A stretch of DNA of 64,000 nt from Sphingomonas sp. Leaf230 (lineage in GTDB: Bacteria; Pseudomonadota; Alphaproteobacteria; Sphingomonadales; Sphingomonadaceae), in contig NZ_LMKW01000009.1 in the NCBI RefSeq assembly GCF_001421745.1, positions 97,506 to 161,505 on the forward strand. Direction: 5' to 3'. The notes under the pieces are model-generated. The model saw only the letters and a list, made by a program, of their open reading frames with translations, made no database searches and had not been told where the DNA came from. Of the stretch, positions 44,492 through 53,360 are shown piece after piece. A program made the translations under genes and the position numbers. Numbering within the stretch: the stretch's first letter is position 1; each line of letters opens with the position of its first letter.

Positions 44492-45170
44492 GTGCTTCGC
44501 CTCGCTTGAAAGGGCATTTCCAGGATTCGTCGACGACGCGTCCGCTATATTGTCGCGCTTCGCTCGATTCGCCGTGGCGTGCCAGCATCGGGTTCATCGA
44601 GCCGGCGTATTCGAGGTCGCGCGCCAGGATCGACGAGCGCAACTTATCGTAGCGCTGCTGATCGCGCAGCACCTCGAACTGGTCGTGCAGGTTGAACACC
44701 ATCGCCGGCGATTCGAACTTTCGCGCCGGACGGCTCGCATTCGGATGGAGGCCGACGACGAAAAACGCCTCGCCGGCAAAGCTCAGCGAGAAATGGGGAT
44801 CGTCGGGATCGCTGCTTACCGACGGGTCGGGGCGGTAACCGAGCCACTCGTCCTTGTCGCTGAGCGACTGCGCGCGCGCCCAAAGATGCGCCTCGAACTC
44901 CTCCTCCGACAGCAAAGCAGGCGCTTCGAACAATATGATGAGCGTCCGGAAAATCGCGCGATCCTCACGGTATTTGCGAACCGTCTCGCCGAGTGCCGGA
45001 GAAATTCTCATGTCATCCCAAGCGGATCGCACGTCGCGGGCGACGAGAATGTCCATCTGTCCCTTGGCGAGCGCCGATTTTGCACCGACACAGGGGAATT
45101 GCGGCGCCTGCACAGTCTCGATGAACTTGCGCGCGAGCGGGTGATCGTTCTGGAAGATTGGCTGGTACAT
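44484..45170 (-). CDS. YqcI/YcgG-family heme-dependent N-hydroxylase (GntA-like)
   Basis: A protein of about 228 residues, starting at MYQPIF; an earlier in-frame start at 45200 is less likely. The family signatures are the N-terminal PQFPCVGAKSALAKGQ segment with Cys, PHFSLSFAGEAFFVVGLHPNASRPAR and the C-terminal DESWKCPFKRGE. Characterised relatives such as GntA hydroxylate guanidine or amine nitrogens with heme. The substrate here is unknown. It is co-transcribed with the DUF1989 gene and diverges from a CRP/FNR regulator across an FNR-type box. Confidence 0.82.
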   Translation of the reverse strand: MYQPIFQNDHPLARKFIETVQAPQFPCVGAKSALAKGQMDILVARDVRSAWDDMRISPALGETVRKYREDRAIFRTLIILFEAPALLSEEEFEAHLWARAQSLSDKDEWLGYRPDPSVSSDPDDPHFSLSFAGEAFFVVGLHPNASRPARKFESPAMVFNLHDQFEVLRDQQRYDKLRSSILARDLEYAGSMNPMLARHGESSEARQYSGRVVDESWKCPFKRGEARG

Positions 45171-45222
45171 GGTCGGGGAGGAACCCGCGAACCGCTGCAA
45201 TGTTTCGCGTCCGACATAACCT

Positions 45223-45236
45223 TTGATATTGATCAG
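45223..45236. promoter_or_regulatory. FNR/ANR-type binding site
   Basis: TTGATATTGATCAG matches the consensus TTGAT-4-ATCAA in nine of ten positions. Its centre is about 41.5 bases upstream of a plausible start near 45271 for the regulator gene, where TATCGC (45259-45264) sits at the -10 position. It is also about 55 bases from the YqcI-like start. It could therefore control both divergent transcripts. Confidence 0.65.
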
Positions 45237-45301
45237 TACGAATCCCGATCTGTTCTTCTATCGCGGAGGGCGGTACGAGGCCGGGTGATGAAGGGGTGTC
45301 G

Positions 45302-46018
45302 ATGATCTCGGAAAAATTCCTCATGGGCCGTGGTCGCCATGAGTTGAGCAACGAAGAAAAGCAGGTGCTGGAGGACGGCATCGAATCCGTGCGGCAGGTG
45401 CCCGGGCGCAAGCAGATCGTCCGGGCGGGCGACCTGATCGAGACGAGCACGCTGCTGATCGAGGGGTTCGTCTGTCGCTACATGGACGACCGCGAGGGTC
45501 AGCGTCAGCTGGTCGCCGTGCACGTACCGGGCGATTTCGTCGATCTCCACGCATTCCCGATGAAGCGGCTCGATCACGACATCGCGACGCTGGGGCCGGT
45601 GAAGATCGCCTGCTTCGAACACCGCACGCTGCAGTCGATCACCGAGCGCTATCCGCATTTGACGCAGAAACTGTGGTTCAGCACGCTGCTCGATGCGGCG
45701 ATGCACCGCGAGTGGATTTTCCGTCTGGGGCGGCTCGGCGCGGAAGGGCGGATTGCGCATCTGTTCTGCGAACTGAACGCGCGGCTGGAGATGATCGGGA
45801 TGGCGGAGGACGGGCGGTTCATGCTGCCGATGACGCAGCCCGATCTGGCAGAGGCGACCGGGTTGACCGGCGTTCACGTCAACCGCGTGTTGAGAGCGCT
45901 TCGCGAGAAAAACCTGCTGACGTTCAAGGCAGGCGAGGTAAATATCGTGGATCGTAAAGCACTTGCAGCCGTTGCTGAATTCGAACCACAATATCTCTAC
46001 GGTTCCAGGGGCGAGTGA
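45302..46018 (+). CDS. CRP/FNR-family transcriptional regulator
   Basis: A 238-residue regulator (ATG 45302 after AAGGGG). The N-terminal cyclic-nucleotide-binding-like beta barrel (about 25-130) contains HVPGDFVDLHAFP. It lacks an N-terminal Fe-S Cys cluster, so oxygen sensing like FNR is not evident. The winged HTH (about 180-235) has LAEATGLTGVHVNRVLRALRE. The residue aligned with FNR Glu209 is Val, and Asn-Arg replace Ser-Arg, a pattern common in sphingomonad paralogues. It probably controls its own promoter and the divergent operon. Confidence 0.9.
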   Translation: MISEKFLMGRGRHELSNEEKQVLEDGIESVRQVPGRKQIVRAGDLIETSTLLIEGFVCRYMDDREGQRQLVAVHVPGDFVDLHAFPMKRLDHDIATLGPVKIACFEHRTLQSITERYPHLTQKLWFSTLLDAAMHREWIFRLGRLGAEGRIAHLFCELNARLEMIGMAEDGRFMLPMTQPDLAEATGLTGVHVNRVLRALREKNLLTFKAGEVNIVDRKALAAVAEFEPQYLYGSRGE

Positions 46019-46071
46019 CGGGTACCCGGCGCATGACCCCTGGCAAGATCAACGGTCGGGGGAGTGAGACC

Positions 46072-46254
46072 ATGATGACGCCGGAAACCCTCGCAGGCAT
46101 CGCCGCCGCCGAGAATGGGCTGGTGACGCTGGACGGCGTCGACGGCCTGGCGATCACCTTCACGGCAGAGGCTGCCGCGGAGACGGGGCGTCGACTTATT
46201 GCGGCGGCGGAAGTCGCTGCGAGCCAGCCTCGCGACGATCGATCCGGCGACTGA
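46072..46254 (+). CDS. Small hypothetical protein
   Basis: A 60-residue frame starting MMTPETLAGIAAAE after GGGGGAG (good spacing). It is Ala/Glu/Thr-rich, predicted mostly helical, soluble, and ends in an Arg/Asp-rich tail. No family is recognised. It follows the regulator by 53 bases on the same strand and may be co-transcribed. Confidence 0.5.
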   Translation: MMTPETLAGIAAAENGLVTLDGVDGLAITFTAEAAAETGRRLIAAAEVAASQPRDDRSGD

Positions 46255-46357
46255 TCTTACGGCCCGTGCGACCTGCGCTACACGCTGATCAATGCGGACG
46301 CCTTCCGCTACGTAACTTTATCACTATGCTACCCGGTACATTGACCGGGAGATCCAT

Positions 46358-48490
46358 GTGCAGTTTCTATACCTCGCCGCCAGCGCCGTTGCGCTGATGG
46401 CGTCTACGTCGATCGTCGCGCAGACGGGTGCGACGTCCACGACACCCGCCGCGAACCCCTTGCTGGCCGACTGGACCGGTCCGCTGGGCGGAGTGCCGCC
46501 CTGGGACAAGGTTCGCCCCGAACTGTTCCCGCAGGCGTTCGAGACGACGCTCGCTGAACGGACCGCCGAATACCGCAAGATCGCCGACAATCCGGCCAAG
46601 CCGACCTTCGCCAACACGATCGTGCGGATGCAGTTGGCCGGCAAGCGCTATGGTCAGGTGATGACGCTGTTCGGCGTGATGACCGGCAACATGAACACCC
46701 CGGCGTATCAGAAGCTCGACCGCGAATGGTCGCCCAAATTCTCTGCGGCGTCGGATGCGATCACATTCGACAAGCCGCTGTTCGCGCGGATCCAGGCGAT
46801 CTACGCAGGCCGCAATTCGAGCGGGTTGAATGCGCAGCAGATCCGGCTCGTGACGCGGATCTACGACAGCTATGTACGCCAGGGTGCCAAGCTGACCGAC
46901 GCGCAGAAGACGCAGCTTTCGCAGTATAACCAGCAGCTCGCGACCGCGTTCTCGACGTTTGGCGAGAAGCTACTCGCGGATGAGAGCAAGGCGATCTCGG
47001 TCACTGACGAGGCGCAACTCGCGGGCTTGCCCGATAGCGTGAAGGCAGTTGCCAAGGCCGCCGCTGCGGAGCGGAAGCTGCCGGGCTTCGCGATCGTCAA
47101 CACGCGGTCGGCGGTCGATCCGGTGCTGACCTACGCCACCGATCGTGCGCTGCGCGAGAAGGTATGGCGCGCGTTCGTCAATCGTGGCGACAATGGCGAT
47201 GCGAACGACACGAACGCGACGATCGCGCAGATCGTCAAGCTCCGCGCCGACCGCGCACATTTGCTCGGGTTCAAGACGCACGCCGACTGGCGGATGCAGG
47301 ACACGATGGCGAAGACGCCCGCTGCGGCGATGGACCTTATGATGCGCGTCTGGCCCGCGGCGAAGGCACGCGTCGGCGAGGAAGTCGCGGACATGCAGAA
47401 GGTCGCCGGCAATTCGCTGACGATCGAGCCATGGGATTACCGCTTCTACCAGGAGAAGGTGCGTAAAAGCCGGTACGACCTCGATCAGGCGCAGTTGAAG
47501 CCGTATTTCGAGCTCGGCAACATCATCCAGGGTTCGCTGTATGCTGCCAACCGGCTGTACGGGCTGAACTTCAAGGAGATCACCGGCACCGTTCCCGTGT
47601 TCGAGCCGAACATGCGCGTGTGGAGCGTGACGGACAAGAACGGCAAAGACGTCGGGCTGTTCTACCGCGACGATTTCGCGCGGACGGGCAAGCGTTCGGG
47701 GGCGTGGGCGAACACCTATCGCGGGCAGCGGGGCCTCGCGCCGGCACAGCTCGTGCTGTCGTCGAACAACAACAACTTCGCCAAGGGCGCGCCCGGCGAG
47801 CCGATCCTGATCAGCCTCGACGATGCGCAGACGCTGTTCCACGAGTTCGGCCATGCGATCCACGCGATGCTGCAGAACGTCTATTATCCGGGGCTGGCGG
47901 GCACACCGCGCGATTTCGTGGAATATCCGAGCCAGGTGAACGAGCATTGGCTGCTCACCCGCGACGTTCTCGACAAGTATGCGCGGCATTACCAGACCAA
48001 GGCGGCGATGCCGCAGGCGTTGCTCGACAAGATCGAGCAGTCGAGCAAGTTCAACGAAGGCTTCAAGACCGCGGAGTATCTGTCGTCGGCGATCGTCGAT
48101 ATGATGATCCACACCGTGCCCGACGGCGTGATCGACCCCGACAAGTTCGAGGCCGCGACACTCGCCGAGATCGGCATGCCGAAGCAGCTGGTGATGCGTC
48201 ACCGCGTACCGCAGTTCCAGCATCTGTTCGCGTCGGACAGCTATTCGGCGGGCTATTACAGCTACCTGTGGTCCGAGACGATGGACGCGGACACCTTCGC
48301 GGCGTTCGAGGAGGCGGGCAGTCCATGGGACAAGCCGACCGCCGACAGGTTCGCGAAGATCCTGTTGTCGACCGGCAACGAGACCGATCGCGCCGAGGCG
48401 TATCGTGCGTTTCGGGGGCGTGATCCCGACGTGAACGCGCTGCTCAAGAAGCGTGGCTTTCCGACACAAGCGCCGCAGGGGACGAAGTAA
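46358..48490 (+). CDS. dcp: M3-family zinc metallopeptidase, Dcp-like, exported
   Basis: A 710-residue peptidyl-dipeptidase-type protease. The start is GTG 46358 after GGGAG; an ATG two bases earlier is out of frame. The first 25 residues are a signal peptide, so it should act in the periplasm. The catalytic zinc site is FHEFGHAIHAML near residue 500 (HEFGH), with the third ligand Glu in FVEYPSQVNEHW. The C-terminal part has HRVPQFQHLFASDSYSAGYYSYLW. Stop and next start overlap (TAATG) with the transporter gene, which suggests linked peptide turnover and uptake. Confidence 0.92.
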   Translation: MQFLYLAASAVALMASTSIVAQTGATSTTPAANPLLADWTGPLGGVPPWDKVRPELFPQAFETTLAERTAEYRKIADNPAKPTFANTIVRMQLAGKRYGQVMTLFGVMTGNMNTPAYQKLDREWSPKFSAASDAITFDKPLFARIQAIYAGRNSSGLNAQQIRLVTRIYDSYVRQGAKLTDAQKTQLSQYNQQLATAFSTFGEKLLADESKAISVTDEAQLAGLPDSVKAVAKAAAAERKLPGFAIVNTRSAVDPVLTYATDRALREKVWRAFVNRGDNGDANDTNATIAQIVKLRADRAHLLGFKTHADWRMQDTMAKTPAAAMDLMMRVWPAAKARVGEEVADMQKVAGNSLTIEPWDYRFYQEKVRKSRYDLDQAQLKPYFELGNIIQGSLYAANRLYGLNFKEITGTVPVFEPNMRVWSVTDKNGKDVGLFYRDDFARTGKRSGAWANTYRGQRGLAPAQLVLSSNNNNFAKGAPGEPILISLDDAQTLFHEFGHAIHAMLQNVYYPGLAGTPRDFVEYPSQVNEHWLLTRDVLDKYARHYQTKAAMPQALLDKIEQSSKFNEGFKTAEYLSSAIVDMMIHTVPDGVIDPDKFEAATLAEIGMPKQLVMRHRVPQFQHLFASDSYSAGYYSYLWSETMDADTFAAFEEAGSPWDKPTADRFAKILLSTGNETDRAEAYRAFRGRDPDVNALLKKRGFPTQAPQGTK

Positions 48491-49779
48491 TGGCACCCGA
48501 TCAGGAAACGCGCCTCAAGGCGATCATCGGTGGATCGACGGGCAATCTGGTCGAGTGGTTCGACTGGTACGTCTATTCCGCCTTCACGCTGTATTTCGCA
48601 CCGCATTTCTTCCCGTCGACCGATCGCACCGCGCAGTTGCTCAGCACCGCGGCGGTCTTTGCGGTCGGCTTCCTGATGCGGCCGATCGGCGCGTGGATCA
48701 TGGGGATCTATGCCGATCGCCACGGTCGCAAGGCGGGGCTGACGGTGTCGGTCACGCTGATGTGTGCCGGCTCGCTCATCATTGCCTGCACGCCGGGCTA
48801 TGAGACGATCGGCGTCTTCGCGCCGACGATGCTGGTGATCGCACGGCTGATGCAGGGTCTGTCGGTCGGCGGCGAATATGGCGCGTCGGCGACGTATCTG
48901 ACCGAGATGGCGGGCAAGAACCGCCGCGGCTTCTTCTCGTCGTTCCAGTACGTCACGCTGATCTCGGGCCAGTTGCTCGCGATCTGCGTGCTGCTGGTGC
49001 TGCAGTCGACGATGAGCGAGGCGGCACTCGATTCCTGGGGCTGGCGCATCCCGTTCGCGATCGGTGCGGTGCTCGCCGTGGTCGTGTTCTATATCCGTCG
49101 TGGCCTCGCCGAGACGCAGAGCTTCGAGAATGCCAAGGCCGATGCAGGCGATGGCAAGCCGAAGTCGGGCTTCATCCAGTTGATCACCAAGCATCCGCGT
49201 GAGACGATCACGGTGATGCTGCTGACCGCAGGCGGTACGCTCGCCTTCTACGCCTACTCGATCTACATGCAGAAGTTCCTGGTCAACACCAGCGGGTTCA
49301 GCCGCGAAGTGGCGAGCCAGATTAACGCCGCGACGCTGTTCGTGTTCATGCTGTTGCAGCCGATCGCGGGCGGGCTTTCGGACAAGATCGGGCGGAAACC
49401 GCTGATGGTCGGGTTCGGTATTGCCGGCGTGCTGTTCACCTATCCGATCTTCACCGCGCTGGAGACCGCGACCAACCCGATCTACGCCGGGTTGCTGGTG
49501 ATGGCGGCGCTGGTGATCGTGACGGGCTACACCTCGATCAACGCGGTCGTGAAGGCGGAACTGTTCCCGGCGCATATCCGCGCGCTGGGTGTCGCCTTGC
49601 CTTATGCGCTGGCGAATACGCTGTTCGGCGGGACCGCGGAGTTCGTCGCGTTGAAGTTCAAGGGCGCGGGCTTCGAACGCGGCTTCTACTGGTACGTGAC
49701 AGCGATGATCGCGGTGTCGCTGGTCGTCTATCTCCGCATGAAGGATACGCGGACGAACAGCCAAATCGTCGAGGATTGA
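48490..49779 (+). CDS. MFS transporter, metabolite:H+ symporter (KgtP-like) family
   Basis: A 429-residue, twelve-span transporter. The opening IIGGSTGNLVEWFDWYVYS is the hallmark of the MHS family (alpha-ketoglutarate, shikimate, proline/betaine symporters). The motif-A loop GIYADRHGRKAGL follows span 2, and a second DKIGRKPLM loop lies mid-protein. Substrate cannot be read. It directly follows the exported dipeptidase gene and is likely co-transcribed with it. A long perfect hairpin closes the unit. Confidence 0.9.
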   Translation: MAPDQETRLKAIIGGSTGNLVEWFDWYVYSAFTLYFAPHFFPSTDRTAQLLSTAAVFAVGFLMRPIGAWIMGIYADRHGRKAGLTVSVTLMCAGSLIIACTPGYETIGVFAPTMLVIARLMQGLSVGGEYGASATYLTEMAGKNRRGFFSSFQYVTLISGQLLAICVLLVLQSTMSEAALDSWGWRIPFAIGAVLAVVVFYIRRGLAETQSFENAKADAGDGKPKSGFIQLITKHPRETITVMLLTAGGTLAFYAYSIYMQKFLVNTSGFSREVASQINAATLFVFMLLQPIAGGLSDKIGRKPLMVGFGIAGVLFTYPIFTALETATNPIYAGLLVMAALVIVTGYTSINAVVKAELFPAHIRALGVALPYALANTLFGGTAEFVALKFKGAGFERGFYWYVTAMIAVSLVVYLRMKDTRTNSQIVED

Positions 49780-49781
49780 GC

Positions 49782-49818
49782 TTCTGCTCCCTCTCCCCGT
49801 AGGGGAGAGGGAGCAGAA
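49782..49818. terminator. Bidirectional terminator between transporter and histidine kinase genes
   Basis: Seventeen-base perfectly complementary arms (TTCTGCTCCCTCTCCCC and its complement) enclose a three-base loop. The hairpin sits between two converging genes and touches the histidine kinase stop. It ends in A/T bases on both sides. Confidence 0.85.
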
Positions 49819-51159
49819 TTAGCGCGGGAGCTCGATGATCGCGTCGAGACCGCCAGCCGGGCGGTTGACCAAGCGGATTTCACCGCCAGCTTCGCGCACG
49901 ATCGCGCGGGCCAGCGCCAGACCCAGGCCGATCCCGCCCGTCTCGCGATTGCGCGAACTCTCTAGCCGGGTGAAGGCGTCGAACACGTCGCCCATCCGAT
50001 CCTCCGGGATACCGGGTCCCTGATCCGCTACGACGATCGCCACGGTCTTCGCACCCGCCTCGACACGCACTTCTGCCGACACGCCGTATTTGATGGCGTT
50101 CTCGATCAAATTGCGGACCGCGCGGCGGATCAGCGAGGGGCGCAGATGCATCCGCAGCCGCTCCGTCTCGACGAAGCTCACATCGCTGCCGATATCGCGG
50201 AAATCCTCGACCACCGCATCGACCAGCGCCGCGAGGTCTACGTCGGTCAGCGGCTCGCTTGGCCGTCCCAGCCGTGCCAGCGACAGGATGTCGTCGAGCG
50301 TCCGGTTCATTTCTGCAACCGTATCGATCATCCGAGCGCGATCGGTATCGTCTTCGACAGACTCGATGCGGACCCGCAGGGCCGCCAGCGGCGTGCGCAG
50401 GTCATGCCCGATCGCGCCGAGCATCCGGTCCTTCTCGTCGAGCATTCCCGTGACGCGCAGCCTCAGCGCGTTGAACGCCGCGATCAGCGCGACGACATCG
50501 TCGGGCCCATGCGGCGGCATCGGCGCACCCGGATCGCCCGGCCGAAAGCTCTCCGCCGCGCGCCGCAGATCCTGGAGCGGGCGGGAGATCCGTCGGACGA
50601 TCCAGAGGACCGGCAGCAACACGATGATGTAAAGGATCGCGGTCTGCGTCAGCACCGCGAGTAGCAGCCGCCAACCAGGCTGCGGCCAAGGCGCGGTGAT
50701 CGCCAGCCATCCGCGTCCGGGCTGCTCTATCGCGATCAGCAGCGTCGCGCCCTGCCGATCGCCGCGCCGCAGCCCGTCGCGGCGATGCGCGTCGCTGGTC
50801 TCGTCGGTGGCGGGGCGAAGGCCGGTATCGATCCGCCCGACCGTCAGCCCTAGATCGGCGAATTGCCGGCGCAGTTCGGTGGCGACCTCGGGATGGCGCT
50901 CGAACATCGCTGGCGGGATCGGATTGGCCGGCAAGCGGCGGACGCGGCCGTGGTCGGGGCTCAGCGCGCGGCCGCCATGCGCCTCGCGGTCCAGCGCGTC
51001 GGCGATCCGGGTCGCGACCGGTCGCGTCGCCTGGGCAAGGCGGAATTCGGAGCGATCGTGCAGGATCATGCCAAAGTTGATGACCTGCGCCACCAACAGC
51101 GCGAGCGCGATCAGCAGCGCCATCTGGCCGGCGAGGCTGCGCGGCCACGGCCGTCTCAC
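49819..51159 (-). CDS. Sensor histidine kinase, EnvZ/CpxA type
   Basis: A 446-residue inner-membrane kinase. Span 1 (about 10-28), a periplasmic sensor loop of about 130 residues rich in Arg/Pro, and span 2 (about 165-188) lead to a HAMP domain, the H-box AIGHDLRTPLAALRVRIES with the phospho-His, and a HATPase_c domain. The N box is NLIENAIKYG, and G boxes are DQGPGIPED and GIGLGLALARAIVREAGG. It is the partner of the response regulator 10 bases upstream. The signal sensed is unknown. Confidence 0.93.
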   Translation of the reverse strand: MRRPWPRSLAGQMALLIALALLVAQVINFGMILHDRSEFRLAQATRPVATRIADALDREAHGGRALSPDHGRVRRLPANPIPPAMFERHPEVATELRRQFADLGLTVGRIDTGLRPATDETSDAHRRDGLRRGDRQGATLLIAIEQPGRGWLAITAPWPQPGWRLLLAVLTQTAILYIIVLLPVLWIVRRISRPLQDLRRAAESFRPGDPGAPMPPHGPDDVVALIAAFNALRLRVTGMLDEKDRMLGAIGHDLRTPLAALRVRIESVEDDTDRARMIDTVAEMNRTLDDILSLARLGRPSEPLTDVDLAALVDAVVEDFRDIGSDVSFVETERLRMHLRPSLIRRAVRNLIENAIKYGVSAEVRVEAGAKTVAIVVADQGPGIPEDRMGDVFDAFTRLESSRNRETGGIGLGLALARAIVREAGGEIRLVNRPAGGLDAIIELPR

Positions 51160-51169
51160 GCGCGCGCAC

Positions 51170-51889
51170 TCACAGGCGGGTGACTTCGGCCGCCAGCGTA
51201 TAGCCGCCGCCCCAGACCGTCTTGATCAATTCCGGCGTCTTCGCATCCGCCTCGATCTTGCGCCGCAACCGGCTGATTTGGTTGTCGATCGCACGGTCGA
51301 ACGCCGCGGCCTCGCGCCCCTGTGTCAGGTCGAGCAACTGGTCACGCGTGAGCACCTGGCGCGGGCGCGTCACCAGCGCGAGCAGCAGGTTGTACTCGCC
51401 GGTCGACAGCGGCACCGAGACGCCCTCGCGATCGATCAGCGCGCGCTCGCCCGATTTGAGGACCCAGCCGGCGAACCCGTAGGAACTGCTCTCCGGCGCA
51501 TGCTGGCGCGATCCGCCCGCGGTCGCGCGTCGCAGCACCACTTTCACGCGCGTCGCCAGCTCGCGCGGCGAAAACGGCTTCACGACATAATCATCCGCGC
51601 CCATCTCGAGCCCGACGATCCGGTCCGTCTCCTCCGCGCGCGCGGTCAGCAGGATCACCGGCACGTCGCTCGTTGCCGCGATGTGGCGACAGAGCGACAA
51701 CCCGTCCTCGCCCGGCATCATGATGTCGAGGATGACGAGATCGATCGCATATGCCGTCAGCCGCGTCCGCGCCGCCTCGGCATCGCCCGCCTGCGTGACG
51801 CGAAACCCCTGTTTGGTGAGGTACACGGCCAGCGGCTCGCGGATCGAGCGCTCGTCGTCGACGAGCAGCAGGTGCGGCATATCTCCCAT
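51170..51889 (-). CDS. OmpR/PhoB-family response regulator
   Basis: A 239-residue two-domain regulator. The receiver (about 5-120) has LLLVDDERSIREPL with the acidic pocket, the phospho-acceptor Asp in DLVILDIMMPGEDG, LLTARAE and ADDYVVKPFSPREL with the Lys. The winged-helix DNA-binding domain (about 145-235) ends VWGGGYTLAAEV. Starts at 51889 and 51880 are both possible and neither has an ideal ribosome site. First gene of the RR-HK pair. Confidence 0.93.
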   Translation of the reverse strand: MGDMPHLLLVDDERSIREPLAVYLTKQGFRVTQAGDAEAARTRLTAYAIDLVILDIMMPGEDGLSLCRHIAATSDVPVILLTARAEETDRIVGLEMGADDYVVKPFSPRELATRVKVVLRRATAGGSRQHAPESSSYGFAGWVLKSGERALIDREGVSVPLSTGEYNLLLALVTRPRQVLTRDQLLDLTQGREAAAFDRAIDNQISRLRRKIEADAKTPELIKTVWGGGYTLAAEVTRL

Positions 51890-51957
51890 CGGGGCAGTGT
51901 CTAGCATGGCGGCTGTCCAGGGGAAGCATCGACGCCCGATGCCTCTCCTCTTCCGAA

Positions 51958-52470
51958 TTATTGAGCAGGTGTAGGTGCGGGCTGGGTTCCGCCATCGCGG
52001 CGTTCGCGCCGGTCGACGTGGCGCATCTCGGCGGCGTTGGCGCGCTCGGTCGCATCGATCGTGCCGTCGTGGTTGGCATCCATCCGGTCGAACCGTTTGA
52101 GCGCGCGCGCCTCGAACTCGTCGCGCGTTACGCTGCCGTCGCCGTTCGGATCCATCCGGCGCCCCATGCCGTCATGCTTGCGACCGCCCGGCGGCGGCAC
52201 GGGGACGTCGCGACCGCTGGCGACCATCCGGTCGTGCAGCGCCTCGCGATAGGCGCGCATCTCGCCGGCGGTGATCCGGCCGTCATGGTCTGTATCCATC
52301 TGTGCGAAGCGGGCGTCGGCCTGCGCGATCGCTTCCGCGCGCGTGGAAACGCCGTCGTGGTTCGCGTCCTGACGCATCGGTGGGCGGGGTGTCGCGGGGG
52401 CGGTTTGCGCGCTGGCGGCGGACGTGATCGCGCTGGCGACGAGCATCAGGGTGAGGACGGTCTTGCGCAT
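51958..52470 (-). CDS. Exported EF-hand protein
   Basis: A 170-residue secreted protein (MRKTVLTLMLVASA signal peptide ending near ASAQ). Four EF-hand loops are visible: DANHDGVSTRAE, DTDHDGRITAGE, DPNGDGSVTRDE and DANHDGTIDATE. Each has Asp at positions 1, 3 and often 5 and Glu at 12, so calcium binding is likely. It sits 69 bases upstream of the two-component genes on the same strand, which may make it part of their unit or a regulated target. Function not established. Confidence 0.85.
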   Translation of the reverse strand: MRKTVLTLMLVASAITSAASAQTAPATPRPPMRQDANHDGVSTRAEAIAQADARFAQMDTDHDGRITAGEMRAYREALHDRMVASGRDVPVPPPGGRKHDGMGRRMDPNGDGSVTRDEFEARALKRFDRMDANHDGTIDATERANAAEMRHVDRRERRDGGTQPAPTPAQ

Positions 52471-52583
52471 GTCGGTCTCCGGCGGAGTGGGACGAATTCC
52501 CATCGAATGACCGTCGTTCTAAACCCCGGTTGTCGCAGGGTTTTGCCGCAGCGCCGGCAATGTGTCGCAAGATATGTCAGTGG

Positions 52584-53360
52584 TCAGGCGAAGATCGCGA
52601 CGCTCTGCATCTGTTCGGCGACCGGTGTGCCGTCCGCGTTCCAGATCGCCATTTGCTGGCTCGAACTGCCCTCGCGCACGTAATCGGTGGTCGCGCGGAG
52701 CAGCCACCAGCCGTCGCGCGTCACCGGTTGCGGACCGAGGATATTGAGCAGCCACGTCATCGAACTGAGTGGGGCGGGGCCGCCCAGCAGTTTCAGCGCG
52801 GACGGCGGCAGGCAGTCTGCGACCGCGACGAGCTCGACCATTGGATCCAGCCCGTCACGCTCGGCCAGTCGCACCCAGCGCAGCCACTCTGCCGCACCGA
52901 CGCCGTCGTCCCGGCGATCAAGCAGGTCGAAGTTGCGCGAGAACGCGACCGCGCTGGTCCCGCGAAACGTCCGCGTATCGGGCTCCGGCATCGGGAAGTC
53001 GGGCGCGACGCCAGTCTGGTGATCGACGCGCGACGCGACCGCGCCCATGAACACGAACGTCGCGCGCAGCCCGAGCCCGGCCTCGCTCTCGACATCCGCC
53101 TGGACAAACGCGGCGTTGCGCCCGCGCCGCAACCGGCTCGCGCGGATCACGATGTCGCCGGAGAGGGGGCCGATGAACGACACCTGCGCGGATCGCAGCG
53201 GCGGCAGGTCGACGTCCGATTTCTGCGCGGCATGCAGCGCGAGTGCGGCGGAGAAGCCGCCATAAGCGGTGCGGCCCTGCAACCAATTCTCGGGCACCGT
53301 CCCGCGCCAGCCGCCGTCGATCGGCTCGAGCACGTCGATCGCCTGTTTGAGACTCGTCAT
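52584..53360 (-). CDS. Acyl-CoA thioesterase family protein (double hotdog)
   Basis: A protein of about 258 residues starting MTSLKQAIDVLEP, coupled to the acyl-CoA synthetase by an ATGA overlap. It shows two hotdog-type halves: the N-terminal WLQGRTAYGGFSAALALHA segment with the helix that wraps the sheet, and the C-terminal SMTWLLNILGPQPV plus DYVREGSSSQQMAIWNADG strands. This TesB/4HBT_3-like build hydrolyses acyl-CoA thioesters. The chain preference is unknown. Pairing with the synthetase suggests a small fatty-acid activation and release module. Confidence 0.85.
   Translation of the reverse strand: MTSLKQAIDVLEPIDGGWRGTVPENWLQGRTAYGGFSAALALHAAQKSDVDLPPLRSAQVSFIGPLSGDIVIRASRLRRGRNAAFVQADVESEAGLGLRATFVFMGAVASRVDHQTGVAPDFPMPEPDTRTFRGTSAVAFSRNFDLLDRRDDGVGAAEWLRWVRLAERDGLDPMVELVAVADCLPPSALKLLGGPAPLSSMTWLLNILGPQPVTRDGWWLLRATTDYVREGSSSQQMAIWNADGTPVAEQMQSVAIFA

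Noticed and set aside
46970..48496. 508-codon minus-strand frame opposite the M3 peptidase
   Set aside because: The plus strand encodes an intact zinc peptidase with HEFGH; the antisense frame has no recognisable features.
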